DNA from: an uncultured Acidobacteriota bacterium
Lineage (GTDB): Bacteria; Acidobacteriota; UBA6911; RPQK01; JAJDTT01
NCBI GenBank assembly: GCA_951812665.1
Contig: CATOST010000036.1
Location: forward strand, 1 to 64,000
Direction of reading: 5' to 3'
DNA length: 64,000 bases
In this document: positions 8,736 to 18,392 of the stretch, piece after piece
Layout: every line of letters begins with the position of its first letter
Numbering within the stretch: position 1 is the stretch's first letter
Notes under the pieces: model-generated
Database searches by the model: none
What the model saw: only the letters and a program-made list of their open reading frames with translations
What the model was told of the DNA's origin: nothing
Translations under genes and position numbers: made by a program

Positions 8736-9653
8736 ATGGAGCAGGCTCCTGGGAAGAACGAAGGGAGGATGGATAGAGAAATGGACGCATCTTTCACCAA
8801 CAGTCGAGAAAGTCTGGAGCGGGCGAACCGCGTCCCGGAAAGCCATTGGTACGGTCTGAGCCTGGCCCAGCAGATTCGTTCCATTGAGTTGGAGGGTTTC
8901 GTCGTCATTCCGGATCTGCTGAGCGACGAATTGATGGAGGAAATCCGTCGGGAAACCTCCAGAGTCACGACCAGGCCGACCGATTACAGTGACCATCAGC
9001 GAAGCCATCCCAATCTGCAGTGGACCGATTCGCCTAGAGCCACGGCGGTGGTCGCCCTTCCAACCACGGTAGAGTTCTTGGAGGAACTCTTGGGCGACGA
9101 GTTGATCTGCACCTCCTGCACGTACACCGAATCCAGGCCGGGCCACCCGGGAATCGCCATTCACACCGATTCCCAGCCCTACGGCTCCAAGATATTCGGA
9201 GTCCAGGCCAGCTCGCCCTGCTTGGTCCGCGTCCTCTATTACCTGGACGATCTCACTCCGGAGTGCTCCCCGTTCAAGGTGATCCCACGCTCCCACCTTT
9301 CGCTCCACCGCGACGCCAACCCCTACAACCGCTACCTTTCCCACGACGATGAGTTGATGGTGACCTGCCGAGCCGGTTCGGCGGCGATCATCAACCAGAA
9401 GGTGTTTCACGCCAACTTTCCCAACTACAGCGACCGGACTCGCCGCATGTTGGCCATCGCCTATCGGCCCACTTGGGCGGGTCCCATAGAAGACGTTCCC
9501 GACCGCGACCCGGAGAAGGTGGCCAATCTCCCTCCAGCCGTCCAAAAATATTTCAGGAGCCTCAACACGAGGAACATCGATTTCGATCTGCCGAACCGGC
9601 CGGACAACATGGCGAGGCATGCCGCAGGCATTTCGCCAGGCCGTTGGAGTTGA
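8736..9653 (+). CDS. Phytanoyl-CoA dioxygenase (PhyH) family protein
   Basis: Fe(II)/2-oxoglutarate-dependent oxygenase of the PhyH family, about 300 residues. The facial triad is visible as His143 and Asp145 (IHTDSQ) and His225 (VFHANF), followed by Arg235/236 (RTRR) positioned to bind 2-oxoglutarate. Such enzymes hydroxylate small molecules, lipids or natural products; the substrate is not evident. Two starts are possible: ATG at 8736, or ATG at 8781 with a strong AAGGGAGG but a 12-base spacing. The downstream GH-like gene begins 79 bases later on the same strand. Confidence 0.85.
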   Translation: MEQAPGKNEGRMDREMDASFTNSRESLERANRVPESHWYGLSLAQQIRSIELEGFVVIPDLLSDELMEEIRRETSRVTTRPTDYSDHQRSHPNLQWTDSPRATAVVALPTTVEFLEELLGDELICTSCTYTESRPGHPGIAIHTDSQPYGSKIFGVQASSPCLVRVLYYLDDLTPECSPFKVIPRSHLSLHRDANPYNRYLSHDDELMVTCRAGSAAIINQKVFHANFPNYSDRTRRMLAIAYRPTWAGPIEDVPDRDPEKVANLPPAVQKYFRSLNTRNIDFDLPNRPDNMARHAAGISPGRWS

Positions 9654-9732
9654 TCCAGGCTACGGGGGGCAGGACTCCGCAATTCATCACCCTCGATCGA
9701 AACGAACCTTGCCCCAGACAGGAAATACTCGG

Positions 9733-11799
9733 ATGGAAGATGGTGCGATGTGGGGTGTCGTGGCGGTTCTGGTTCTCTTGCTTGCCGGCTCTTGCGGGAA
9801 GGGAGCCGAGCCGAGTGAGCGTCCGCTGCAGGCGGGTTTGGAGAGACCTGCGTGGTTGGACGAGGGGCCCATCATCGTCGTGGGGGGCTGGGACGACATG
9901 CCTCTCTTTCGGCGGCGGGTGGGCAGCCTGAGGACCTGGCACGATGAGGCGTACGAGCAGGCCCACACCGAGGAGCGGGTCCTCCAGTTGAAGGAACTGG
10001 GCGTCACCATGGCGGTGCTCCACTTCTACAAGGGCTTCGGGCTCGAGGCCGAGGCGGAGCATCTGGCCTACGCACGCAAGTTGGCCGAACTGTGCCGCAA
10101 GCACGGCATCCGGGTGGGGGTGTACGTGGGGAGCACCGTGGCCTACGAAACCTTCCTGCTGGAGAAACCGGAGGCCGAAGCCTGGTTCGTACCCGACTAC
10201 CTGGGACAGCCGGTCCACTACGGAAGGACCCAGACCTTCCGCAAGCGGGTCTATTTCGCCCATCCCGGCTACCGGGAGTACATCCGGAAGGTGGTCCGCC
10301 TGGCGGTGGAGGACTTCCAGGTCGACCTGATCCACTTCGACAACACCAGCACGCAGGCCCGCAGGCCCATTTTCTTTCATCCCATGGCCATCGAGGATTT
10401 CCGGGATTTTCTCAAGAAAAAATACACCCCGGATAAGTTGAAACAGCGGCTGGGTTTCAACGATCTCCGATACCTCACCCCGCCGGTGCACGAGGCCCCG
10501 CTCTCCACCATCCCCGACCCCCTCTTCCAGGAGTGGGCCGACTTCCGCTGCCATCAGTTGACCGAGTACTACCGGGAGATGAAGGAGTACATCCACAGTC
10601 TCAATCCCCTGGTGGCGGTGGAGAACAACCCTCACACCGGCATGTCGGGCCTGAACACCGTCTGGGAGCAGGGGGTGGACTACCCTCGTCTCCTGGAACA
10701 TACGGATATCGTCTGGACGGAAGAGGGTAACGAGGCCGGGATCAGCCCCGAAGGGGTTTTGCTCTCAAAGATCCGGAGCTACAAGACGGCCACCGGACTG
10801 GGGAACAAGATCTTCAGCTACACCTTTCGGACTCCCCTGACGGTGGCCGAAGCCATGGCCTACAATCGGGGTTGCCTGGGGATGGTGGGAGGCATCCAGG
10901 AGTATCCCGATCCACCCCCGGCCCAGCGGCGCTATATTCGCTTCTACCGCGACCGGTTCGACTACTACCGGACGCCCGAGAGCGCCGCCGACGTGGCCGT
11001 GCTCCACTCCTACGCCACCATGGCCTTCAACAACGACCGTCCCTATCAGAGCACGTTTCTCTTCGAGCAGGCCCTGATCCAGGCGAAAGTCCCTTTCGAC
11101 ATCATCTTCGACCGCCATCTTTCCGATCTCTCCCGCTACCGGGTTCTGGTCCTGGCGGATCAGGAGTGCCTGAGCGATGAACAGATGGAACGGGTCCGCG
11201 CCTTTGTAATGAGGGGAGGGGGATTGGTGGCCACCGAGCATACCTCCCTCTTGACACCCTGGAGAAGCCGCCGCCGTGACTTCGGATTGGCGGATCTCTT
11301 CGCGGTCCACGCTCCGGAGTTCGTGCCCTGGCCCCGGCAGCCCGAGTCGATTCTGCGGATCGACCCGGTGCGGCGCCGCGATGGCGAAGGCCGTGTGGTC
11401 TACCTGCCCGAGGTGAAACCGGCCGCGGAGCCCATGACCAGCCGGTATTGGCACCTTCCCGTCAACTGGAAGGAACTGGTGGAGTCGGTCCGCTGGGCCG
11501 GCGGCGGCGAGCCGCTCTTGGAGATCGAGGGGCCGCTGACCGTCACCGCAGAGTTGCTGAGCCAGGAGCGGGAGAACCGCCTGCTCCTGCATCTGGTCAA
11601 CTACGGAATGGAAGAGCATCCGCTGGTCCGGGACCTGCGGATCAACCTCAAGTCAGGGGAGGGGGAGGTCCGGAAGGTCTACACCCTGTCCCCCGATGGG
11701 GGAGAGATCCCCGACCTCAAGTTCCGAGCCGACGGAAATCGGATCCGGTTCACGCTGCCTCGGATGGAAACCTACACCCTGGTGGTGATTCAACTCTGA
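9733..11799 (+). CDS. Exported GH-like (beta/alpha)8 protein with GATase-like domain
   Basis: 688-residue predicted glycoside-hydrolase-like protein. A hydrophobic signal (VVAVLVLLLAGSCG) with a possible lipobox cysteine is followed by a TIM-barrel-like region (about residues 40-400) with VDLIHFDNTS and DIVWTEEGNEAG. Next comes a GH42-style trimerisation or class I GATase-like domain (about 430-560; VLVLADQECLSDEQ and RAFVMRGGGLVATEHTS) and a C-terminal beta-sandwich. It resembles hypothetical glycosyl hydrolase families related to GH42 beta-galactosidases; the activity is inferred. Start 9733 is preferred because CAGGAA lies upstream and the signal peptide becomes N-terminal; the earlier ATG at 9619 overlaps the oxygenase gene. 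Confidence 0.7.
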   Translation: MEDGAMWGVVAVLVLLLAGSCGKGAEPSERPLQAGLERPAWLDEGPIIVVGGWDDMPLFRRRVGSLRTWHDEAYEQAHTEERVLQLKELGVTMAVLHFYKGFGLEAEAEHLAYARKLAELCRKHGIRVGVYVGSTVAYETFLLEKPEAEAWFVPDYLGQPVHYGRTQTFRKRVYFAHPGYREYIRKVVRLAVEDFQVDLIHFDNTSTQARRPIFFHPMAIEDFRDFLKKKYTPDKLKQRLGFNDLRYLTPPVHEAPLSTIPDPLFQEWADFRCHQLTEYYREMKEYIHSLNPLVAVENNPHTGMSGLNTVWEQGVDYPRLLEHTDIVWTEEGNEAGISPEGVLLSKIRSYKTATGLGNKIFSYTFRTPLTVAEAMAYNRGCLGMVGGIQEYPDPPPAQRRYIRFYRDRFDYYRTPESAADVAVLHSYATMAFNNDRPYQSTFLFEQALIQAKVPFDIIFDRHLSDLSRYRVLVLADQECLSDEQMERVRAFVMRGGGLVATEHTSLLTPWRSRRRDFGLADLFAVHAPEFVPWPRQPESILRIDPVRRRDGEGRVVYLPEVKPAAEPMTSRYWHLPVNWKELVESVRWAGGGEPLLEIEGPLTVTAELLSQERENRLLLHLVNYGMEEHPLVRDLRINLKSGEGEVRKVYTLSPDGGEIPDLKFRADGNRIRFTLPRMETYTLVVIQL

Positions 11800-11868
11800 A
11801 CCTGGGGTCGCCGACGGCCGTGGCCGGGCCGATGGAGAATGGGCGACGCCCGTCCAAGCCGCCCCTCG

Positions 11869-14235
11869 TCAGAAGCGCAGCCGCTTCAACTGTAGCTGCT
11901 CGTATCCTTCCTTGCCCTCGACGACACGGATCAGTTGGCCCGAATTCACCTTGCCGAGACGCTGGGTCTTTCCGGTCCGGGGCCAGAAGATCTCGACCTC
12001 GCCGGCTGACTTGGCCTGGCCCAGACCGATGGTCTGGCGCAAGGGGTTGCCCCCGAAGCTTCCCCCGCTGTTGACGTGACGGTAAATGAATCGGGTGGCG
12101 CCCGATTCCTCGATCCGCACCCGGATCCGAGCGCCGATGGCGGAAGCGTTGGACTCCCGGCCCACCAGTTGGATGGCCAGCCAGTGATTGTCGTTTCCGG
12201 GGTTCTCGTAGAGGGCGTCGTTGAAGGCGTCCACCGGGAAGGCGCCTCCCATCTGCTCGAAGACGTCCAGGTCGCCGTCGTTGTCCAGATCGGCGAAGGC
12301 GACGCCGTGACCCTTCTGAAGATGACCAAACCCCCCTGCTATGGTCACGTCCTCGAACCCCTGGCCCGCCTGGTTCAGGAACATCAGGTTGGGGACGATG
12401 CTGGCGAGACTGGGATCCCCGGTTCCCAGGTAAAAGTCCAGGTAGCCGTCGTTGTCGAGATCTCCGAAGTTGGATCCCATGGGCTGCATGGGCACGGTCA
12501 GGTTCCGCTCACGGACCACGTCCCGAAAGCCGCCGCGTCCGTCTCCCTCGTAGAGACAGGCTTTTTCGAAATCCGGGGAGAGTCCCAGACGGTAGGAGGC
12601 CTGGTGACCGATGTGACCGGCGTAGCTGGAGACGAACAGGTCCAGATGTCCGTCGTTGTTGTAGTCCCAGAACCAGGCCGGAAAGCTTTTGCTGGGACGC
12701 CCGACATCCAGCTTCACCGTGACGTCTTCGAAGGTTCCGTCTCCCCGGTTCCGGTAAAGCCGGTTCGGGTCCCGGTAGTTGGAGACGTACAGATCCGGAT
12801 AGCGGTCCCCATCGTAATCTCCCCAGGAGACCCCCTTGGTGAAGGCGTAGCCCTTAACGCCGGCCTGCTCCGCCACGTCCTGAAAGGTGCCGTTCCCCTG
12901 GTTTTGGAACAACTGCCAGGGGGCCTGGTAATCCCTCAGAGATTCGTTTCCGATGAAGAGGTCCAGATCGCCGTCGTTGTCGTAGTCGGCCCAGCCGGCC
13001 ACCTGGGTCGGATAGGAGACCTCCGCCAGGCCGGCATCGAAGGTCACGTCCTGGAAACTGCCGTCCCCCCGGTTCCTCAAGAGGGAGTTGGGGTGCTGTC
13101 CCTCCACGCCGCACCAGGCTCCGCGCAGAACCAGAACGTCCAGGTGCCCGTCATTGTCGTAATCGGCATGGAGCATATTGAGACCTCCCCAGAGGCCCTC
13201 CAAACCCGCCTCCCGGGATCGCTCCCGAAAGGTCCCGTCTCCGCGGTTGCGAAAGTAGCGCATCGGGCCGGAGGCGTCCCAGGTAGAGGTGAGGATGTCC
13301 AGGTAACCGTCCCCGTCGAAATCGTCCACGATGGCCCCACCGGCCAGATTGAAGCTGCTGGTTCCCAGTTTCAGGGCGATGTTGCGGAAGCGCCGGAACG
13401 GGACTCTGGACTGGAAGGTCGATTCGGGGATCCGGTAGCGGGCCGGAACGCCGTCCGGGTACTGGTCCAGCGTCATGTAGGCGATGTTGAGGAGCCAAAG
13501 GGACGGATAATAGTAGCCGTAGCCCTCTTCCGGAGAAGAGTTGTCCAGCATCTCGGTAAAATACCGAATGGCCCGGGTGGATCCCTGCGGGAGGGAGTGA
13601 ATTCCTTCTCCCCGCAGAGGGAGTATGCAGCGCTCGGCACCGTGCTGGACGGTGCAGTTCTGGGTCTCCCCCATCCGCATGTAGGCCACGCCCAACTCGA
13701 AGATGGTCTGGTCCACCTTGGTCCGCTGGAGATGGGTGCGGACTTCGGGCAGGAGATCGTAGGCGGCTTTCAAGTGCTCGATGCCTGCCTCCTCCTCGCC
13801 GAGCCGCACCTCGGCGACTCCCAGGTCCAGTAGGATGTCCCAGCGGTTCAGGTTCTTCCAATAGGAGGGAGTGTCCGGGTCGGAGGCGCTCTGTTCCAAC
13901 TCCTCCAGCTGGCGCCGGTAGTCGCGCACGACGCTGTCTCCCTGGTAGGGATTCTTGCTATCCGTCTCGACGGCTACCTGCCGAAGAACCTGGAGCATGC
14001 GCCGGTGTCCCGGGGAGAGATCCCGCTCGACCGCTGGGTGGTCCCCCTTGTCCTGGATTGCCGGTTTCCGATGGTGATGGTGTGGTTTCTTGGGATCCGA
14101 AGTCTGGACCGGCAGAAGAAGTTGGGAGTGTCCCAGAATGAAGGCTGCCACCAGAGCGGTCCGCATCGCCACGCCAACGGAATTAGCGGTGACACGCCTT
14201 GCCGATAGCAACCGCAATGGGCGAACTTCAGTCAT
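11869..14235 (-). CDS. CRTAC1-type FG-GAP/ASPIC-UnbV protein with helical N-terminal part
   Basis: 788-residue secreted protein. After an N-terminal hydrophobic segment (about residues 24-44) and a His-rich stretch comes a helical region with TPR-like character (about 75-260). Seven or more FG-GAP/VCBS blades with DxDxDGxxD calcium loops follow (DFDGDGYLDI, DYDNDGDLDLF, DYDGDRYPDLY, DLDNDGDLDVF), then a C-terminal ASPIC/UnbV domain (about 685-775; ASAIGARIRV and PRTGKTQRLG). This architecture forms a calcium-stabilised beta-propeller outside the cytoplasm. Its biochemical role in Acidobacteriota and Planctomycetes is not known. The start lies four bases after the stop of the Tat-exported BNR gene, so the two form an operon. 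Confidence 0.85.
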   Translation of the reverse strand: MTEVRPLRLLSARRVTANSVGVAMRTALVAAFILGHSQLLLPVQTSDPKKPHHHHRKPAIQDKGDHPAVERDLSPGHRRMLQVLRQVAVETDSKNPYQGDSVVRDYRRQLEELEQSASDPDTPSYWKNLNRWDILLDLGVAEVRLGEEEAGIEHLKAAYDLLPEVRTHLQRTKVDQTIFELGVAYMRMGETQNCTVQHGAERCILPLRGEGIHSLPQGSTRAIRYFTEMLDNSSPEEGYGYYYPSLWLLNIAYMTLDQYPDGVPARYRIPESTFQSRVPFRRFRNIALKLGTSSFNLAGGAIVDDFDGDGYLDILTSTWDASGPMRYFRNRGDGTFRERSREAGLEGLWGGLNMLHADYDNDGHLDVLVLRGAWCGVEGQHPNSLLRNRGDGSFQDVTFDAGLAEVSYPTQVAGWADYDNDGDLDLFIGNESLRDYQAPWQLFQNQGNGTFQDVAEQAGVKGYAFTKGVSWGDYDGDRYPDLYVSNYRDPNRLYRNRGDGTFEDVTVKLDVGRPSKSFPAWFWDYNNDGHLDLFVSSYAGHIGHQASYRLGLSPDFEKACLYEGDGRGGFRDVVRERNLTVPMQPMGSNFGDLDNDGYLDFYLGTGDPSLASIVPNLMFLNQAGQGFEDVTIAGGFGHLQKGHGVAFADLDNDGDLDVFEQMGGAFPVDAFNDALYENPGNDNHWLAIQLVGRESNASAIGARIRVRIEESGATRFIYRHVNSGGSFGGNPLRQTIGLGQAKSAGEVEIFWPRTGKTQRLGKVNSGQLIRVVEGKEGYEQLQLKRLRF

Positions 14236-14239
14236 GAAG

Positions 14240-15481
14240 CTAACCGGGAATCTCCCAGTAGGAGCCCCGAATGCTGGTGACCCCGTCTGGTTCTTCCCCG
14301 TAATAGATGGTGAACAGATGCCCCGGCCGGTATTCGATGGTCACCGGGTAGCCTAGATTCCGGTTCGGGAAATCGCCCCGGATCAGGAACTCCTGCTCGT
14401 AGTCCCAGGTCTGACCGCCGTCGCGGCTCTGGCAGGCTCGGATCCCGAAAGGCGAGCGGCGATGGCCGTAAGTGACCAACAGCCGGCCGTCGGAAAGGTG
14501 CAGCAGGTGCCCCGGATAGCCCCAGACGCGGGTCTTGCGGACGGGGGTCCAGGTGGATCCATCGTCGGAGGACTCGCTCTGGTGCAGGTAGCGCGTGCTG
14601 CTTCGCATTATGGCCACCACCTTACCGCTGGGGAGGACCACCGCCGTGGGTTCGGAAATGTAGCCTTCCTCCGCCTTGGCGACGGCTACCGGCCGGGTCC
14701 AGGTCAAGCCGCCGTCCTGAGATCGTACTGCATAGGCCGTGTGATTCAGTGGGTGGTCTGCGGTGACCATGAGGACGCTTCCGTCCTGCAGTTGAGTCAC
14801 GCCCCGGGGTGTATAGCCTCCCATGTAGGGCTCGGTGGGGATCTGGGCGGTTCGGTCCCAGGTCCGGCCTCCGTCGGAACTCAAGTGGACGTAACAGCCG
14901 CCGTTGGCCCGGGCCCACGTATAGAGGCTCCGATCAAAATCAGAGTCGGAAGCGGCTGGCAACCAACCCTTATCCCGGCTGGTTCTGAGCCAGATTTGCT
15001 TTCCCTGGGACGCGAGTTTCCTCCCCTGGGCCAGGGGATACCAGAGGAACTGCCACTGGTTCAGGACCACGGTCCCGTCCCGAAGTTGAGCCAGGCCCGG
15101 GCATTCGACCCCGTACCAGTCCCAGTTGGGCGCGGCTTCCGGTGGGCTCCAGGTGCGGCCCTCGTCGTCGGAACGGGAGATCAGATTGTGGAAGTGGGGA
15201 TCTCCCGGCGGGTGCGTATAGGGGGTGGTCCTCTGACACTCGTTGAAGGCGGTGACCCACTCGCCGTTGGACAGGCGCACGATGGAAGCATGGGAGCAAT
15301 AGGCGAACGGGTCGCGGTAGATGATGATGTCCCGGCGGTTCGGGGCCGGCTGCGTGTGGGGATTGGGCTCACCGGGATCGCCGTTGTACTGCGCTCCAGC
15401 CGGAGCCGTCGAGAGGACCGCCGCCATGGCGCCGCCTCGTTTCAGAAACTCTCTTCGCTGGAACGATTCTGCATAAGTCAT
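14240..15481 (-). CDS. Tat-exported BNR/sialidase-fold protein
   Basis: 413-residue beta-propeller exported by the twin-arginine route: RREFLKRGG (residues 9-17) is a clear Tat motif followed by AAVLSTAPAGA and a probable cleavage site. Five Asp boxes are visible: SDDEGRTW, SSDGGRTW, SQDGGLTW, SSDDGSTW and SRDGGQTW. The Tat signal implies folding, perhaps with a bound metal, before export. The family includes sialidases and related glycosidases; the substrate is unknown. It differs from the two Sec-type BNR proteins at 0.3-3 kb. It is the first gene of a two-gene unit with the CRTAC1 protein downstream. Confidence 0.85.
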   Translation of the reverse strand: MTYAESFQRREFLKRGGAMAAVLSTAPAGAQYNGDPGEPNPHTQPAPNRRDIIIYRDPFAYCSHASIVRLSNGEWVTAFNECQRTTPYTHPPGDPHFHNLISRSDDEGRTWSPPEAAPNWDWYGVECPGLAQLRDGTVVLNQWQFLWYPLAQGRKLASQGKQIWLRTSRDKGWLPAASDSDFDRSLYTWARANGGCYVHLSSDGGRTWDRTAQIPTEPYMGGYTPRGVTQLQDGSVLMVTADHPLNHTAYAVRSQDGGLTWTRPVAVAKAEEGYISEPTAVVLPSGKVVAIMRSSTRYLHQSESSDDGSTWTPVRKTRVWGYPGHLLHLSDGRLLVTYGHRRSPFGIRACQSRDGGQTWDYEQEFLIRGDFPNRNLGYPVTIEYRPGHLFTIYYGEEPDGVTSIRGSYWEIPG

Positions 15482-15641
15482 GACTTTTCACAGTCTAACC
15501 TGGATTTTTGGAGGTCGGCAACCCGCAGCCCAAGGCGAGTGCGAACCCCATATCCGAAGTCTTGGAGAACGAGGTCCGGTTCCTCCAGGCGCGTTATCAT
15601 TACTGACCCGCTGGATCGAAAATTGACTGTCTGAGAGGCTC

Positions 15642-16673
15642 CTAGCGGCCGATCAGGGACTTGCGGAGCTCCGCCAGTTCCTTCTGGAGCCGCCTGACCG
15701 TCTTCACCAACTCGGGGAATCGGTGCATCAGGATGTAGTTCCGCTTCCAGAGTGTGGTCTCCATCTCCGGCGATCCGGAAACGACGCTCCCCGCGGCAAC
15801 GTCCCGCCCAATGCCGGTCTGCGCCGTTGCCACGACCCGGTCTCCGATCTTCAGATGGCCGGCCACGCCCACCTGCCCCGCCAGGGTCACGTGGTTCCCG
15901 ATGGTGGTGGTCCCGGCGAGTCCGGTCTGGGACGCCAGAATATTGTGGGACCCGAGGGTCGAACCGTGTCCGATCTGGACCAGGTTGTCGATTTTCGTCC
16001 CTTTCCCGATTCGGGTCTCACCCACGGTTCCCCGGTCGACGCAGGCGTTGGCGCCCACCTCCACGTCGTCTTCCAGAATCACCACGCCGGACTGGACCAT
16101 CTTGAAATAGCTGCCGTCGGCGCGGGGAGCGAAACCGAATCCGTCGCCTCCGATGACGGCCCCGTTCTGGAGGATGACCCGGTCGCCCAGCCGGCAATGC
16201 TCGCGGACCACGGCGTTGGAATGGACCACGAAGTCGTCGCCGATTCGGGTGTGGGGATAGATGACCACGTTGGGGTAGATCACGGCGTTGCGGCCCACTC
16301 GGACCCCGTCGCCGATGACCGCGTGGGCTCCGATGGAGTGGTTCTCTCCCAGTTCGGCGGTCTCGGCGATGATGGCCGTGGGGTGGATTCCCGGAGTGAC
16401 GGAAGGGGGCCGGTAGAAGAGGGGGATGGCACGAGCGAATGCCAGGTAAGGATTGTCGCTGAGCAGGGTCGGAAGCCCGGTATCGGGCGCGTCCCGCGAC
16501 ACCACGATGGCTCCGGCCCGGGTCGACGGGATCTTGGAGTAGTACTTGGGATTGGAGACGAAAGTGAGATGGGTCGCCGTCGCCTCCTCGATGCCGGCCA
16601 CCCCGTCGATCTCGGTTTCAGGCGATCCCCGGAGCTCGCAGTTCAGCTCCTTGGCGAGATCTCCAAGCTTCAT
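15642..16673 (-). CDS. lpxD: UDP-3-O-acylglucosamine N-acyltransferase
   Basis: LpxD (343 residues) transfers a 3-hydroxyacyl chain from acyl-ACP to UDP-3-O-acyl-glucosamine, the third step of lipid A synthesis, in the cytoplasm. The N-terminal uridine-binding domain (about 1-100) is followed by left-handed beta-helix hexapeptide repeats (about 100-310) and a C-terminal helix. The catalytic base is His236 in LVQIGHGSTLG, and GGDGFGFAP is the conserved LpxD block. It shows that the organism makes LPS. Unlike in many genomes, no lpxA, fabZ or bamA is next to it; it is divergent from murJ over 111 bases. Confidence 0.95.
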   Translation of the reverse strand: MKLGDLAKELNCELRGSPETEIDGVAGIEEATATHLTFVSNPKYYSKIPSTRAGAIVVSRDAPDTGLPTLLSDNPYLAFARAIPLFYRPPSVTPGIHPTAIIAETAELGENHSIGAHAVIGDGVRVGRNAVIYPNVVIYPHTRIGDDFVVHSNAVVREHCRLGDRVILQNGAVIGGDGFGFAPRADGSYFKMVQSGVVILEDDVEVGANACVDRGTVGETRIGKGTKIDNLVQIGHGSTLGSHNILASQTGLAGTTTIGNHVTLAGQVGVAGHLKIGDRVVATAQTGIGRDVAAGSVVSGSPEMETTLWKRNYILMHRFPELVKTVRRLQKELAELRKSLIGR

Positions 16674-16784
16674 TCCGTACCCCGTGACAACCGAACCTGC
16701 GGGTCAGATGAGAATGATAGCTTAACCGCGGGTTGACGCGTTTGGTAACGCCGGTTTCGATTCCCTCAAGCAAGTGACCGCGGG

Positions 16785-18392
16785 ATGGTCCAAGCCGACA
16801 ATCAGGAGTCCCAACGAAGGATTCGGTCGACTCGGGCCGCCCGGAGCATCAGCGCCGCCGTCTTACTCAGCCGGATACTGGGTCTGGTCCGGGACCGGTT
16901 CTTCGCGCGGCTCTTCGGAGCCGGGGCCTACATGGACGCCTACAACGTGGCGTTCCGGATACCCAATCTCTTCCGCGATCTCGTCGCCGAAGGAGCATTG
17001 AGCTCGGCGTTCGTCCCCACCTTCACGGAGATCCTTCGCAAGCAGGGCAAAGAAGAAGCGTGGCGCCTGGCCAATCTGGTGGTCAGCGCTCTGCTCTTCG
17101 TTCTGGGGCTGCTGGCGGTGGCGTTCTTCGCCCTGTCCGATTATTGGGTCTATCTGCTGGCGGTGGGGTTTGCGAGCGATCCAGGCAAGCTCGAGGTCAC
17201 TTCCCACTTGGTTCGGATTCTCTCCCCCTTCCTGATGTTTGTCTCCGTGGCCTCGATCCTGATGGGGATGCTGAACGCGCTGAATCGCTACTTCGTCCCC
17301 GCGCTCGCCCCGGCTCTGTTCAACCTGGCCCTCATTTTTTTCTGTATTTTCGTCGTCCCCTGGTTCGAGTACGAAGGGATTCTGGCCGTCTATGCCGTGG
17401 CTCTGGGCGCCCTGGTGGGCGGGGCTCTCCAATGCGCCATCCAGTTCCCCCTCCTCTACCGGCAGGGATACCGATTCCGTTTGGGTCTCGACTTCCGGCA
17501 CCCGGCGCTGCGCCGGATCGGGCGGCTGGTGGCGCCGGCCCTGCTGGGGGTCAGCGCGCTTCAGATCAACGTTCTGGTCAACACGCAGTTGGCCTCGTTA
17601 TTGGGCGGCGACGGACCCATCTCCTGGCTCAACTTCGCGTTCCGGATCATGTACCTGCCCATCGGACTCTGCGGAGTGGCGGTGGGCGTGGTGAATCTCC
17701 GCGAGGTGTCGATTTCGGCCGCCCGGGAAGAATGGGACGGGCTCAAGGCGATGGTGGCCCATTCGGTCAAGACCGTCTCGCTGATTGCTCTGCCCGCCGG
17801 TGTCGGGCTCCTGATCCTGGCCGGACCCATCGTCCGTCTGCTCTTCGAAACCGGCGAGTTCAACGCCGAGGCCACCCAAAAGACCGCTTCCGCCTTGATC
17901 TGTTACTCCTTCGGGCTGTTCGCCTACAGTTGCATCAAGGTCTACGCCCCCACCTTCTATGCCTTGGGAGACACCCGAACGCCGGTGCGGAGCAGCCTGA
18001 TCGCCGTCGCCACCAATCTGACGGTGAACCTGCTCCTGATCTGGCTGCTTCCCCCTGCCTCCAAGTATCTGGGGCTGGCTCTGGGGACGGCCGCTTCGGT
18101 CTGGGTGAATCTAGCGCTCCTGGTCCGTGCCTTCGGTCGCAGAGTGGGTTCGTCGGGGGAGTATCGAGTGGCTTCCACCGTGGGTAAGAACCTGGGAGCG
18201 TCGATCCTCATGGGGGTCCTGGTCGGGTTCCTGGGGATCTATTTCCAACTGGATGTGGCTCGAAGTACGTGGCTGGGGGACGCGGCGGCGCTCTTCGCAT
18301 GCATCGGCGCCGGAGCACTCTTCTATTTCGTCTGTTGCCGCCTCCTGGGTGTCGAGGAGGTCAGACACCTTTTTTCCCGGCTGAGAAAATGA
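16785..18392 (+). CDS. murJ: Lipid II flippase MurJ
   Basis: Polytopic membrane protein of the MOP/MviN family (535 residues, about 14 membrane spans) that flips lipid II across the inner membrane for peptidoglycan synthesis. Family features include the N-terminal SRILGLVRDRFFARLFGAG and FRIPNLFRDLVAEGALSSAF blocks, which carry the basic residues of the substrate cavity. Its last four bases overlap the start of xerD (ATGA), so the two are translationally coupled. The length and N-terminal block argue against a general polysaccharide flippase. Confidence 0.95.
   Translation: MVQADNQESQRRIRSTRAARSISAAVLLSRILGLVRDRFFARLFGAGAYMDAYNVAFRIPNLFRDLVAEGALSSAFVPTFTEILRKQGKEEAWRLANLVVSALLFVLGLLAVAFFALSDYWVYLLAVGFASDPGKLEVTSHLVRILSPFLMFVSVASILMGMLNALNRYFVPALAPALFNLALIFFCIFVVPWFEYEGILAVYAVALGALVGGALQCAIQFPLLYRQGYRFRLGLDFRHPALRRIGRLVAPALLGVSALQINVLVNTQLASLLGGDGPISWLNFAFRIMYLPIGLCGVAVGVVNLREVSISAAREEWDGLKAMVAHSVKTVSLIALPAGVGLLILAGPIVRLLFETGEFNAEATQKTASALICYSFGLFAYSCIKVYAPTFYALGDTRTPVRSSLIAVATNLTVNLLLIWLLPPASKYLGLALGTAASVWVNLALLVRAFGRRVGSSGEYRVASTVGKNLGASILMGVLVGFLGIYFQLDVARSTWLGDAAALFACIGAGALFYFVCCRLLGVEEVRHLFSRLRK

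Noticed and set aside
9562..10701. Antisense frame (379 codons) across the GH-like gene
   Set aside because: It lies opposite a protein with signal peptide and domain structure; codon bias of the G+C-rich strand explains the open frame.
12076..13833. Long open frame (585 codons) opposite the CRTAC1 gene
   Set aside because: It is antisense to a protein with clear FG-GAP repeats; the translated product is a low-complexity Val/Gly/Pro-rich string mirroring the repeats, with no domain.
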